From Chiridota heheva (Eukaryota; Echinodermata; Holothuroidea; Apodida; Chiridotidae), in assembly GCA_020152595.1 (NCBI GenBank), contig JAIGNY010003110.1:611501-675500 (forward strand): DNA of 64,000 nt. The letters are read 5' to 3'. The first letter of the stretch is position 1. Each line of letters opens with the position of its first letter. Of the stretch, positions 1 through 11,340 are shown piece by piece. A program made the translations under genes and the position numbers. The notes under the pieces were generated by a model. It ran no database searches, was not told where the DNA came from, and saw only the letters and a program-made list of their open reading frames with translations.

Positions 1-1280
1 CCTGGATGTGGGCCAACAAATTGAATATGAAATTGGCCCAGACAATCTTCACTAAACAAAATTAAACAGTTTTGTAAAGGTTTCATCAGATTGAAAATTC
101 ATCAGGCAGATTTCTTTCTCGTAAAATTATCTCTGCTCATGAAGACACCTGTAAATTTCAGAATTGCAGATGCATAGATTTTGTCACGCAAGCTGAGATA
201 TTTTGAGCTTGTCATTGTCGGGGAAATTATTAGAAATTTTTGAACTTGTATTAAAGGGAATTTACCAAACAAGAACGGTTTGCATGCTTCTCTTTCAAGA
301 AATCATTAGAAAGGGGTAAAATAAAAGAAATCAGCGAGCTAATATTCTTGAAGATAGAAATATTTGTACAAAGAAAATATAGTGGCATATGAATATATTA
401 TATAAGAGCAACTGCACATTTTGTTGATCTTCTAATTGTTCAATTGATTAAAAATCATGTTTCTGTCTTGAATTTGCAAATATGCATATTTATCATTCTG
501 AATTTTTTTTTGTTAGACATCGTTGGCGAACAGGGATGATGTTTTTCAAGAGATGGCTGTTGTCTTTTAAAACTTATTTTTCAAGCATAAAAAAGAATTC
601 CACAGAAAGTAACATTTTGAGATTTCCACATTTAGTTCTTTTGAAGTGCTGTTTTATTCCACATATTAACCGCCCCTGCTCTAATAGTCGCCCACCAAAC
701 ATTATTTGACTGATAACTTAATTTAATTCATCAATTTAAAGACTTAAAATACTTCAGTTTTGTTACATTCTTTGCTTATTTTGCATCTCCCCCCCCCCTC
801 CCCCCCCGATACAATGTTTTTGTGGTGGTTATTGTAGGGATAGTATAGTATCAGTTCACACATGCGTACAATGCAGTTCGAATAGCACACACTGTAAGTG
901 GCCCCCGAGCATAGGTGCTTATTAGGAAGAAACTTTAGGCCTACAAAATGGTGTGATTCTATTTTCATTACCTGCTTATTACGTCAAATACAGAATTTAA
1001 AAGAACATTTGGCCCTTGCTTGCATTGGTACTTTCAAACGGCTGTGAGGATCTTGACATCACAAAAGCGTGAATATTGTAAATAGTCCAATACATGGGTG
1101 ACAAGTATTTTGGGAAATCTCCAGTTTCTGGGAAATCTCTAATTATAGGGAAATCTCCCATTTTAGGGAATTTTCTTCATTTTGCTAAAACATTCAACAT
1201 ATTTTCTTCAATGTTTGGGCAGTTTTCTTTCTTCTATTTGCGGGAAATTTGCAAATTAGTGGATGGTATAGAGTAGTTTT
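1..1280. other. Non-coding AT-rich DNA
   Basis: No ORF here resembles a protein and no exon with good splice sites was found. There is a C-rich run at about 788-808 and a short tandem of a GGGAAATCTC-type motif at about 1112-1180. Confidence 0.6.
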
Positions 1281-1840
1281 TGTGCTTTGATGGCCTGGCC
1301 ATGCAGTAGTATGCAGATTTAGTGCTTTGATGGCCTGGCCATACAGTAGTATGCAGATTTAGTGCTTTGATGGCCTGGCCATACAGTAGTATGCAGATTT
1401 GGTGCTTTGATGGCCTGGCCATACAGTAGTATGCAGATTTAGTGCTTTGATGGCCTGGCCATACAGTAGTATGCAGATTTGGTGCTTTGATGGCCTGGCC
1501 ATACAGTAGTATGCAGATTTAGTGCTTTGATGGCCTGGCCATACAGTAGTATGCAGATTTAGTGCTTTGATGGCCTGGCCATACAGTAGTATGCAGATTT
1601 AGTGCTTTGATGGCCTGGCCATACAGTAGTATGCAGATTTGGTGCTTTGATGGCCTGGCCATACAGTAGTTTGCAGATTTAGTGCTTTGATGGCCTGGCC
1701 ATACAGTAGTATGCAGATTTAGTGCTTTGATGGCCTGGCCATGCGGTAGTATGCAGATTTAGTGCTTTGATGGCCTGGCCATACAGTAGTATGCAGATTT
1801 GGTGCTTTGATGGCCTGGCCATACAGTAGTTTGCAGATTT
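1281..1840. repeat. 40-bp minisatellite, 14 copies
   Basis: Exactly 14 head-to-tail units of 40 bp. Each begins (A/G)GTGCTTTGATGGCCTGG and ends ATGCAGATTT. Units differ by one or two substitutions (G/A at the first base, TTGCAG for ATGCAG in two units, one ATGCGG). Each unit holds a TGGCCTGGCCA core. The short minus-strand reading frames across it are by-products of the repeat, not genes. Confidence 0.97.
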
Positions 1841-2803
1841 CACATCAGAACAGGAGTTGTCATTCTTAAATGACAACTTCCTGGTCAGAGCGAGCATGTT
1901 TGCTTGTTTGAATAAGGGTAGGGGAATTTGGGTTAGTATTGTGCAAACATTAGCCTTCTGAGAGTAGCTGGTTTATGCAAAGTATAACAACAGCTTGCTT
2001 TTAGCAGACATGGCCAGATAAGAATAAAGAGAAATCGTAATGAAAACAAAAGGTATCTATGAATAAATTGGTTGAAATTAATGACAATGGTGATGTTTCC
2101 TGTTTAGAACAAAGATTTTTTTTTGCTAGACAATTTATTTTACGTAATACACAAGTTTGTAATAGGCACAAAAAAAAAGGATTTGCTCCAAAATGGTTGA
2201 CGAACAATTAAAGTGTTCCATTTGTTGAATTATCATAAAAACACATGAATTGGTGGGTCATTGGCCAGTAAAGTAAAATTATATTTTTGGAAATGATCGC
2301 TGTATATTTGTTTTGTCTTGTCAAACACCTGTTTTGGAATATTTGTTGAAAATATATAGTGCTGATCTGATTGGCCAGTTTGAAATTCACTGACATTTGC
2401 AGTTATCAGCATGTGCGTTGAAGGTTGTTGAAATGGAAGCTGTTTTATTTACTTTTGCGTAGGTGTTGGTTACATATGATCGTCAGGTGTAGCACTTACT
2501 ATAAAAAAATAAAAAAATTAAGTGAACTGGAGCGTGATGTGTAACAAAATTCCCTCAAATGTCAACCTTTTGTCAGATTGAAAGTGAAGAAAGAAATGAT
2601 TGGAATTGGCTTATGAGCGATCAGTTGTTTGAGAATTCCAGCGATATTGTAAAGTAACAAACTTTCATGCTCGTTTTATGGATTAATTCTCTATTCTAGA
2701 CCTTACCTGGAAGTTCAGAAAGGATTTACATGCATGAATAGTGTTTTTTGAATATTTTAGGGACCTAGAATAATACACCTCCACATTTTGGCTGACTACT
2801 CCT
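1841..2803. other. Non-coding AT-rich DNA
   Basis: Nothing recognisable: no motif-bearing ORF, no inverted-repeat pair and no tandem array. Confidence 0.55.
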
Positions 2804-3944
2804 TTAAAGGATTAGTTCAGTGGTCAAGCATATTCATCTTATATGACAGAGGACTTTAAAAGAAACAAAATGGTGTAGAAAGCATTAAAAAATCTTATTC
2901 CGATAAGGAGATATTTTAAGTTTAAAGTTTAGTATCATTTTTTTTGTGTAGAAACACCTGAAATCAAGACTAGTTGACAGTTGTGATGTCAAAGCCTCAG
3001 ATTCTTCAGTCTTTATGTTTTCTATCATATTTTTTCCTGCAATTTTGTGGCTTAAAAACTATTGGATATGTCTAGAAAGTAGTGAAACAGAATCTAGTAA
3101 GGGTAATTATAATATACTACCTAAAGAAAGTGAGAAAAATAATTCAAATAGTAAAATTTTCTTAAAAACAACTCAACAATTGTTATGATTGTGAGGTTGG
3201 GGCACCAACCTTCCATAGTAGACTTACTACACCAGTTATTTCTACACACATAAGACAGAATTTTCAACATGATTGTCTTCTTAAAGGAATATTCCCATGT
3301 TTTTTGTCAGCCTTTTATAAGAAAGAGAAAACTTTTAGAAACAATTTAGTACAAAAGTCATGTTGATATGTTATTTGTACCAGAGATATTCAAATTTTAA
3401 GGTTCACAAAAAATGCCAATAAATGAATAGGAAAAGGCTCTGTATGACACCACAGCAACACATTCTCCCGCAATGTTTATGTATTTCATTCAAATCTATC
3501 ATCCTTTTTTTATTAGTAAAACCTACTAGAAAAATGAATTGATGAAAGTTAGGTGTTTATATACATAGCCAAATATACCCTACTTCAATAACTTTGGAAA
3601 ATTGTTTCTAATCATACAGAAACAACCAATTAACATTCAAAGAAATACATAAACATTTGCAATGGAATTGTCTCTATGACATCATCAAACACGAATTCAT
3701 CATACTGTACAAAAACTTTAAAATGCACTTGGGAAATCTTTAAAAATCCATATCTCCTGAACGGAATATGATATCAATCTGATTTTTGTACCAAATTGGC
3801 TCTAAAAGTATGCTCTTTCAAATGGAATTCTACCCCCAAAAAAAAACATGAGAATATTCCTTTAATTGAATAAGATTTTTGAATGATTTCTTCAGCTTGC
3901 TCTTTCATATAAGATAACTTGCTTTTACCTGTGAACTAATCCTT
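2804..3944. mobile_element. Foldback element family A, copy 1 (interrupted)
   Basis: The left end reads TTAA then AGGATTAGTTCAGTGGTCAA, and the right end is its inverted partner (GTGAACTAATCCTT). This family recurs in the window at 13.1, 14.3, 47.4, 49.5 and 56.5 kb. Its long inverted ends contain conserved blocks: CTTATATGAAAGAGGAC, AAAAATCTTATTCCGTTAAGGAGATAT and TGTGTAGAAAYGACTGAAATC. No transposase is present, so it is a non-autonomous (MITE or foldback) element. The TTAA at both ends of better copies suggests a TTAA target. This copy is split by another element at 3281-3865. Confidence 0.85.
3281..3865. mobile_element. TTAA-flanked MITE family B nested in family A
   Basis: The left end TTAAAGGAATATTCCCATG and the right end CATGAGAATATTCCTTTAA form a near-perfect terminal inverted repeat about 585 bp apart. 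The terminal TTAA on each side can be read as a duplicated target. Outside it, family A sequence resumes with TTGAATAAGATTTTTGAATG, so this element inserted into an older family A copy at that family's internal TTAA. No coding capacity. Confidence 0.88.
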
Positions 3945-4639
3945 GAACCAGCCTTTTTTGTCTTCTTTCTTTTGGTAATTAACTATCTGCTGTCATAGAC
4001 CTTTCGAGCATGAAGACATTTGTTTCAAAAAGACAAATCTGAAAAAGAGCTGTTAGAGATCCGTCAGATATCTTTTATTATTTAAAGTTGTTTTTTATAT
4101 TTTTTTACAAAGTTGACTTTCCTTGAAGATGTTGCTCCTGGAAATCTTGAGTCATTCTCGAGGATTGAGTAAGCATCTATAAATAGATAATTATTTAATG
4201 AAATAATTTGAAGCTTTAAAGTTACATGCCCTGGGAGAATACACAAAAGGTCAAGATTATATATTCACTAAGAAAAATATAAGCCTGTAAAACTTCTGAT
4301 ATTATTTCTTGTGTTTTATGTGATGTTCTCTGTAAATCAATCTTGTACCTGTTTTGTTTTAGAAATTAATTCAGGATTTGTGTCTCCAGCTTCGGAAGTG
4401 ACTAAAAGATACGTCACTGCTCCTGATACTCTACTTTACGTTTATTTATAGGTGCTTGTCTGTTCTCAGGAGTAAATGAAATCAATGTTGTGGGGAAGAC
4501 TAGGTTGAGTCTCATCTTCACTATAAAAGTAGTGAAGGTTGCGGCAGAAATAGCTCTCACGTATGCATCTGTTTTACATAGTATTATTTATATCAAGTCC
4601 TTTTTTGTTAATAGGGCCTAGGTTTTAGATTCCCATGCC
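3945..4639. other. Non-coding, mostly unique DNA
   Basis: No protein-like ORF. The stretch 4370-4560 is less AT-skewed than its surroundings and could be conserved non-coding DNA, but nothing specific is recognised. Confidence 0.5.
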
Positions 4640-4912
4640 CTACAAACGATGGAGAGTTAATTCACTCTGAGCTTATCCCCGGTTTCCATGGCAGCTTAAT
4701 GAGAGCGTAATGAAAGCGAATGAGGTTTGTATGGCGAATGAGAGCGTAGGGTTTCAAGCGAATGAGAGCGTATGACTCTCCTCCCTGGATGGGATGTCAT
4801 CCCATTGTAGCATTAATTTTCACACTCTGAGGGCGCAACACAGTTGCTCAATTGGGAATGGAACACAGTACTTTATAATTTCAAACATAGCCTCCCAACC
4901 ACTCAGCCATTA
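4640..4912 (-). mobile_element. tRNA-derived SINE, copy 1
   Basis: On the minus strand the head carries a pol III A-box (TGGCTGAGTGG, plus positions 4899-4909) and a B-box-like TGTTCCATTCCC (about 4853-4864). The body then has ATGGGATGACATCCCATCCAG and CCATGGAAACCGGGGATAAG. The same body sequences occur in the SINEs at 50.9 and 62.8 kb. This copy has an internal tandem growth of an AATGAGAGCGTA-type motif (about 4697-4775). Confidence 0.75.
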
Positions 4913-6050
4913 TTCAAATGTTGGAACAGCTCCGGTTTAACCCGTCTTGTCTGATTCTATGTGATAGAGTGACACAAAACTCTTTGAGAACATTTTTGTA
5001 AAATAAATTAGGCTTTTGGAGGTTTTTTAGTGATTTTAGTCATCTCTAAACAAGAGTTCATTGAACTTTGATATCTCCTGAAAAAAGTAAGATGATGGGA
5101 ACATGTTTTTCTCATTTTTTTCCCTTTTGTTTGACCTCTTTTATACAAAATGAACATAGTATGCCCACTTAACTTACCCTTTGAAATTCTTAACTTCCAT
5201 TTAAAAATGTGACTTATGCCCTTCTGGTAAGTGAGTGGGTTTTGGAAAAATTTCACAAAAGTTTGATGCCCTTTCTAACCTTATTTGTTGAAATGTTTTC
5301 TTTCTTGCAAGTTGCTCTTGTTAAAGAAGTGTAATCCATTCAAAACCCATTTTGAGATATTTTTAAAGCAATCATTAGCCTTGACATCAGAAGACCTCAT
5401 TCTCATCGAGTCTCCCGATCTGGATCGCTGATGATGACTATGACTCGTCAAAAGATATTCTTGTGTTCTCACACCAGTTCAAGCTCAGAATAAGACACAC
5501 TGTATGTGATCCAGAGGCACAAGCAAGCCTGAAGTTACAAGCTAGATCAGCTGGTCCAATCAGAATCCACAGGTGCCAAAATAGGCAGATCTGATGGTTT
5601 GCAGTGGGGTCTGATCACGAGGTTACACTCTAGTGTGAAAACACACAACAAAGTGTGGGCTTTTTGAACACATATCCCCCCTTGGGCACCCATCTCATGA
5701 TGCCTTATTGTGAATAAGATTCTACGAAAACAACACAAAAGGTATCTTTAGGCATTTGAAATATTCTTAACCTTGGTTTTGTTCTTTGGACTGATTTGGA
5801 GTGTATTTCTTTGTTAAGGACTAGATGACTCAAAAGTAAAAGGTAATTGACTTGTTTGTGGGAAACAATGGATATGGTGTTTTGATCACAAAGTTAGTAG
5901 TCTAGTTAAAAAGGTGCACAACTTTGACCTTCAGAGAAGATGCGTAGTGCATTGTTAAACATCACATGACAATTGTTCATGTTGTGTGACCTTAATCTTG
6001 CTCAAAATGAATTGTAAAAAATCTGAAATTTTTCAGGCCTAATTCTACAA
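4913..6050. other. Non-coding, mostly unique DNA
   Basis: The short minus-strand ORFs at 5008-5738 match nothing I recognise and lack plausible splice context. The segment 5370-5740 has balanced base composition and no repeat character. Confidence 0.5.
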
Positions 6051-6053
6051 GTA

Positions 6054-6150
6054 GATATGCAAATTAGTTAAGAATATGTAAATGAGTTCATGATATGCAG
6101 ATTAGTTCATGATATGCAAATTAGTTCATGATATGCAAATTAGTTCAATG
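6054..6150. repeat. 19-bp tandem repeat carrying octamer motifs
   Basis: Three to four degenerate units of TTAGTTCATGATATGCAAA. The POU-type octamer ATGCAAAT occurs exactly at 6057-6064, 6114-6121 and 6133-6140, the last two spaced by one 19-bp unit. Whether it binds anything is unknown. Confidence 0.8.
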
Positions 6151-6727
6151 GATCAGTTGCATACCTCTTCTTATTCTTACAAAAAGTATTTGTGCCTGAT
6201 CCTCTACCTCCACAGAAAGCAGCAAAGGTTTGGTACCAGGTCTTTTACAATCAAGCTTTTCTAAATGTAATCGAGGGCTAAATTTTGGAGTACAAATGAA
6301 TAAATTATCAAATGATTTGTAAGGCTGCTTCTATGGTTCTAAAAAGACATTTTGCATTGGTCAAAAATTTGTGGGGTTTGATCAGCAATAGTTTGAAGAT
6401 GAGCAAGCTTTTGATGGCAGTTCTTCTTGAATTAAATGCTCTTTATGATAACCAAGAAATCAGTGTTCAGAAACAAAAAGTGTCCTAAGTACAATATTTT
6501 AAAGAGGGAGGCTCATCTGTGCATGTGTATACATAGCGTTATGTGTCACTGTGAAGATTTAATCATTAGTGCATAACATTATAATAAGGAAACTTGTTTT
6601 TTCAATATATTTGTTAAAAATGGTTAGCTAGAAAATTACAATGAGCGAAAACAGAAAAAGAAAAATTGGAGAAAAATGGTTCTGGCAATTCGAACCTACA
6701 AATGTTGGTTTAAAAAAATCTGAAGGC
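6151..6727. other. Non-coding AT-rich DNA
   Basis: No gene, array or inverted-repeat element seen. Confidence 0.5.
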
Positions 6728-6810
6728 CCTCGCCTTAACCAACTGGGCTATATCACGCTTTGGTTTGATTTAATCCTCGCCTTAACCAACTGGGCTATAT
6801 CACGCTTTGG
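6728..6810 (-). mobile_element. Two tandem tRNA-like SINE head fragments
   Basis: Two direct copies, 48 bp apart, of CCTCGCCTTAACCAACTGGG followed by CTATATCACGCTTTGG. On the minus strand each reads as a tRNA-like 5' half with a canonical A-box TGGTTAAGGCG. No B-box is evident, so these are partial duplicated SINE or tRNA-pseudogene heads. Confidence 0.55.
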
Positions 6811-8359
6811 GCTTTATTTAATATATACTGTGGAATAAGGGCCCATGAATCGAGCAACATTTGTTGATATCTTGACCAATCAAACAATTTGAATTGAGTT
6901 CTAAACATTGTGTCCATATGAAGATTTTGCCTCTTTAAGTTTTTTTGAAATTTTAAAACTTTATTTTCTCTGTGTTTTAAATGAAGATATTTTTAATGAT
7001 GAATAACTCTTGCTATAAATTTTCAGTCCAATGCATCCAAACTTTACCAGAGTGTTTATAACTCACTGATTAAAATATCCTTTAAAAGTCAAAATGAATC
7101 CTCAGCCCCACATTACATGCATAACTTGGCCCTGCAGTAACCAAATTCACAATAGCTGGCTCTTCACAATAAGTTCCATTATGTGCATATAGATGATTAG
7201 GAGTGTAATAAGTGTGGTGTGGTGGGTTTCTTAATTGCTTCTAGCAGTTTAAAAGTCATACCCGCCAAAATGGAGGTTCTTGCGGATGAAAATTCTTCAA
7301 TTTGATTAGGTGCAATAACAGCCAAACAGGTCTCAAAAAAGGCATAAAATTCATTATCAAAAAAGACAAAGAATATTTTTGTGGCCAATTTCAAAAAAGC
7401 AATTTTTCTCCCAAATTTGTCTTCTAAAATGCCAATGTACCAACTCTGCAATGGACTATCTACTGGACCCTAGGTTCAGATTGTGCTTTTTCCACCCTCC
7501 CTGGATCTGCATGAGTCACATCAAACTTCCCTTAATGACATCCATTCGGAAACCTGATCTATGTATATATCCAGCGACTTCTCATCTACTTAAACAAAAT
7601 CTCCGCCGCTCCCTCTATTTTCATTTAAACACTTCTTACGATTGACTCTTGTCAACACAATCGATAAATAGATTTTTAAGTTCATTTTCCTTGTAGTTCT
7701 TACCACCTGTAGGTGGTTTTTTATTCATGTGAGAAGTATCGGGTGTCGGGATCAAGTTTCTCGTTGGAGAGATTGTATCGATTGCCTTTGAGAGGCGCAA
7801 TGGAAGGAAAACCTGTCCTTTTTTTATTTTCACAGGCCTCGAAAATTTGTTTTAATTGAAATACAAGGTTAAAATGAGTAATTTGATTGAGGATGAAGTT
7901 TGAAGAAGAATTTGGAAAGATTCCTGGAAACAAACAGAATAAACGTTTATAATCTTCCTCCGTTTTTCAAATGAGTCACGCCTTGTCTATTGAGACATTG
8001 ATTCTCATTAGGCTTTCACATGTCCATATAAGGAATGACATTCAAAGTAAAACCTATATTTTGTTTTGACATATTTAAAGAATTATACATGAATCACAAT
8101 CTGATTAAAAACTTATATAATTGATATGTTGACAGTGAATCATGCAAAGATATTTTAAAAGAGTTTGATAAAGAGTACTTACAGTAACAGATCTGTTTAT
8201 TGTTTATCTGAAAATTCCTGGAAAGTTTGATGTGGCGCTTAATTAGAGCTGAACATTTTCGAAACATATCTCTATGGTATTTAAACTTATTTACTGAAGT
8301 AAACTTGTACTTGCAATTATAAGACCTTAAATCGGGGACCTTTTCTTATATGAGAGGCA
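6811..8359. other. Non-coding, partly regulatory-looking
   Basis: No gene recognised. A hairpin ACCACCT-GT-AGGTGGT lies near 7701-7716. A perfect CArG box (CCATATAAGG) at 8024-8033 is directly followed by a GGAATG (TEAD-type) hexamer. The stretch 7450-7660 is compositionally balanced and unique. Confidence 0.5.
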
Positions 8360-8789
8360 GGCCCCTGGTAAGCTTGGCTCCTAGTAAGCTCAGCCCCTAG
8401 TAGGCTTGGCCCCTAGTAAGCTTGGCCCCTAGTAAGCTTGGCCCCTAGTAAGCTTGGCCCCTAGTAAGCTTAGCCCCTAGTGTTTAGCCTCTAGTAGCTT
8501 TAGCTTAGTTTAGCCCTAGTAGTCCCTAGTGTTTAGCCCTTTAGTGTTTAGCCCCTAGTAAGCTTAGCCCCTAGTAAGCTTAGCCCCTAGTAAGCTTAGC
8601 CCCTAGCAAGCTTAGCCCCTAGCAAGCTTAGCCCCAAGTAAGCTTAGCCCCTAGTAAGCTTAGCCCCTAGTAAGCTTAGCCCCTAGTAAGCTTAGCCCCT
8701 AGTAAGCTTAGCCCCTAGCAAGCTTAGCCCCTAGCAAGCTTAGCCCCTAGTAAGCTTAGCCCCTAGTAAGCTTAGCCCCTAGTAAGCTT
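8360..8789. repeat. 16-bp HindIII-rich minisatellite
   Basis: About 27 units of AAGCTTAGCCCCTAGT, each with the palindrome AAGCTT. The first few units have AAGCTTGGCCCC instead, so there is a variant block at the left. The array is disturbed near 8477-8560, where units lose the AAGC segment. No spacers or coding frame. Confidence 0.96.
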
Positions 8790-9188
8790 TTTCATAGAGG
8801 GTTTCCACCCTGCCCCTCGTTGCGTACACCCTGCCCTTATTCACTAAAACAATCTACATTTTGTTCACAAAATCTTTGTTAAATATTAATCAGGATGTCT
8901 ATGTTATGATTATTAATTTCCAGAAAACTGGTTGGGTTTTCAGCACGCAGACCCAATTGTTCCATCAAATTTTAAAACTAAGGAAGGGAAGCGTTGAAGA
9001 ATATACTTGTAAAATTCAGTTCCAAGAAAGTTTTTGTTTTCGTATGTAGTTTATATGTGAAAATGACATGATACATTGGTCACGGTATTTTTGATGTTTT
9101 GAAAAAAAGAATATTACGATATCATGATAGTCGATATATCTATATTGTGACAGACCTAGAATGTTGTTTTTCTTTCTTTTGTTATTAG

Positions 9189-9270
9189 TGATGAGGATGA
9201 CGAAGATGATGATGATGTGGAGGAGGAGGAGAAGAAATCATCACCGGAAAAAAAACAGGAGAAAGCCGCG
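9189..9270 (+). CDS. Internal exon encoding an acidic tract (nucleoplasmin-like?)
   Basis: A strong acceptor (pyrimidine-rich TTTTTCTTTCTTTTGTTATTAG) precedes 82 coding bases, followed by a consensus donor GTAAGA at 9271. The open frame starts one base in (the first T completes an upstream codon) and ends on a full codon. The 27 codons begin with nine straight Asp/Glu residues (DEDDEDDDD), then V, four Glu, KKSSPEKK and a basic/Ala end. A long acidic run followed by a Lys-rich, Ser-Pro-containing segment is typical of nucleoplasmin/nucleophosmin and other histone-binding nuclear proteins, which use the acidic tract to bind histones. That assignment is an inference from composition, because the diagnostic core fold is absent. 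The exon's purine-rich GAT/GAG composition contrasts sharply with the AT-rich surroundings. Neighbouring exons were not found with confidence. Confidence 0.65.
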
Positions 9271-9404
9271 GTAAGAAACCTACAAACTTTCTGAATGAAG
9301 ACAAAAAAATAGTGTATAAGATTTAGTCTTACGAAGGTTTATAAGGCCTTGACAGAACTCCAGTGGAGGATTTATATCAACATGCCCACATCCTTTTTAT
9401 TAAC

Positions 9405-9905
9405 CAGTTGTGGGGTACTGGTTGGAGACCCACCAGATTGAAATGACGTTAAACTGGAAGCTTGACTGATGTTTTTGACTTTGCTGATGTTTTATTTCTA
9501 CACCTGTTTGAAGGTCATTTAATCCCAGGCTCTTTATTTTCAATTAATTTTATCAGCCTAACAGGTAAATTGAAGACTTATTTTTATTTGCATTTTGGTG
9601 AGATTCTTGACCTATTTGTATTCCGAAAATGCATGGTCTATTTACGTAGGAACTGTACCACTTCCACAAAAAAAAACGTTAATTTTTATTGAACACTTCG
9701 AAGTTTTGTCTTTTTTCCTGAATTCTGTTTGAAGCTTAGTTGTGATTAATTGTTAAACCCTGGCAATTTTGTTGATTAAATGATTAGTGAACTAATCACA
9801 AATCAACAGCACTAAAGCAGTTATGGGGCACTGGTTGGAGACCCACTGGGGATTGAACCGGGACGTTACATTGGAAACTTTACCCTGCACCACCACAGAG
9901 TCAAA
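9405..9905 (-). mobile_element. Two related tRNA-like SINE heads
   Basis: Two similar segments, about 9405-9465 and 9815-9905, share GGTTGGAGACCCAC and a GATTGAA...GACGTTA core. On the minus strand the better copy (9815-9905) reads GTGGTGGTGCAGGGTAAAG, an approximate A-box, then CCCGGTTCAATCCCC, a good B-box. They look like two decayed insertions of one tRNA-derived SINE family. This family differs from the one at 4.6, 50.9 and 62.8 kb. Confidence 0.55.
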
Positions 9906-10189
9906 AGTGAGTTAAATCCTTTCGAGCAGTGAAGGAACATACGGTGGTGTAATTAGGCTAAATAAAATAAGTGGGTTGGTTGTATTTTCTTCAAATCCTT
10001 GGTCAGTAGGTATGGGGGGAAAAATGGTGATTGTGTACATAAAAGTTGAAACTTACCAGCTTATAAACTTACTGAAAGATAAATGAGTACTGTACTAACC
10101 ACTTTATTCAACCATTCTTTAAATGTCAGGATGCCAATTTTGGTACTACATGACAAAGCACGTGATTTTAAGTCCAGATCTAGGAAATT

Positions 10190-10265
10190 GACATTATCAG
10201 TAATGTCACGAGTAACGTCACCAGTAATGTTACCAGTACCTCACCAGTAACGTCACCAGTATATC
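10190..10265. repeat. Short CAGTAACGTCAC-type tandem repeat
   Basis: About six degenerate 11-12-bp units (CAGTAATGTCACGAGTAACGT and similar). Small and imperfect. Confidence 0.8.
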
Positions 10266-10529
10266 AATGTAGTGATATTCTATTCATTAGTAAAATTACT
10301 TTTTAAGTAGTGGGCAGTTGCTATTGCTTGGATGCCTAAGATTTAGGTTCTGTGTACGAAACACTGTCAGTGTGTGGGTTGCCCATGCTATTCTAGGCCA
10401 TTACGTGCCTAAAAAGTTGTCGGTGCAACATAAATTGTGAGGGAGGTTAACTGGGAAAACCCACCGATTTGAATCTCGTTGGCTATAAATTTTCTAAAGA
10501 CGGGCGAAGAAATGAGACTTTAATTGAAT

Positions 10530-11340
10530 AATTAAAGGCCTGATATCTTGTTATAAACGTGGAGATGAAAAATATCCTACAATCTAACTTTTCTGGTGGA
10601 AATATTGATACAATCACTGACAAGACAATCAATTGCTGGCACGGATTGACGTTACTATTATGTTTCAGATTTATTGGTGATGGGTCGAGCGATTGACAAG
10701 ATTCCCTCTTTAATTTAATTGGCCTTTCATTCTGATAACAACAGGAAATCTAGTTTCTATTATTAGGGAGTGTTTGTAAAACAAAAATGTAAATTCATGT
10801 TTAAATTTACTTTTTAGATGGATTTTAAGGTAAGTTTTCTGTGTTTCTTTTTACATATTATAAAAATAGATTTGACTCTGACTGTCGTGATGCCGTTAAA
10901 CATCAACAAACCAAACTAAACCAAGAAAAATAGATAATGAAAGAGGACAAGCATGCCAATTCCCTAATCCTTTCATCCTGTTTGCAGTTTTGTTTAGATT
11001 TTCAGAAGTCTTATTTTAATGTGTGTTTATAGACCAACAGTGCCAGAAACTTTTCAAAACTAGAGGGGCCAAACCCTGATAAAACTTTAGTTTGTTTTTC
11101 ATCTTAAAATCTTTGTTGTGCTTATACTTTATAAAGGCCAGATATCGTATTAACATGGACACCGTTGAGATTAGAATTACGATACACTTCAATGTTTTTG
11201 ATTTTCAACGTTTCTGATTGGTCTAAAAATGTACCCATTAACCGACCATGCACCGACAAGCCAATTAAGTACCGCAGCGGAATTGACGTCTTCTTGAGAT
11301 GAGATCCCTCTTTAATATAAATTGGCTTTGCCTGAAAAAG
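10530..11340 (+). repeat. Diverged direct duplication, about 600 bp apart
   Basis: Segment 10530-10740 and segment 11130-11340 share ordered short blocks: AAAGGCC(T/A)GATATC near the start, a GACAAG(A/C)CAAT motif, GGATTGACGT/GAATTGACGT, and CCCTCTTTAAT followed by AATTGG near the end. The spacing is similar in both. The blocks are conserved while the rest is diverged, so this is an old duplication or two copies of an unrecognised element. Confidence 0.45.

Noticed and set aside
5008..5738. Three minus-strand ORFs of 63-82 codons
   Set aside because: No motif, low complexity or chance-like composition, and no splice-site support.
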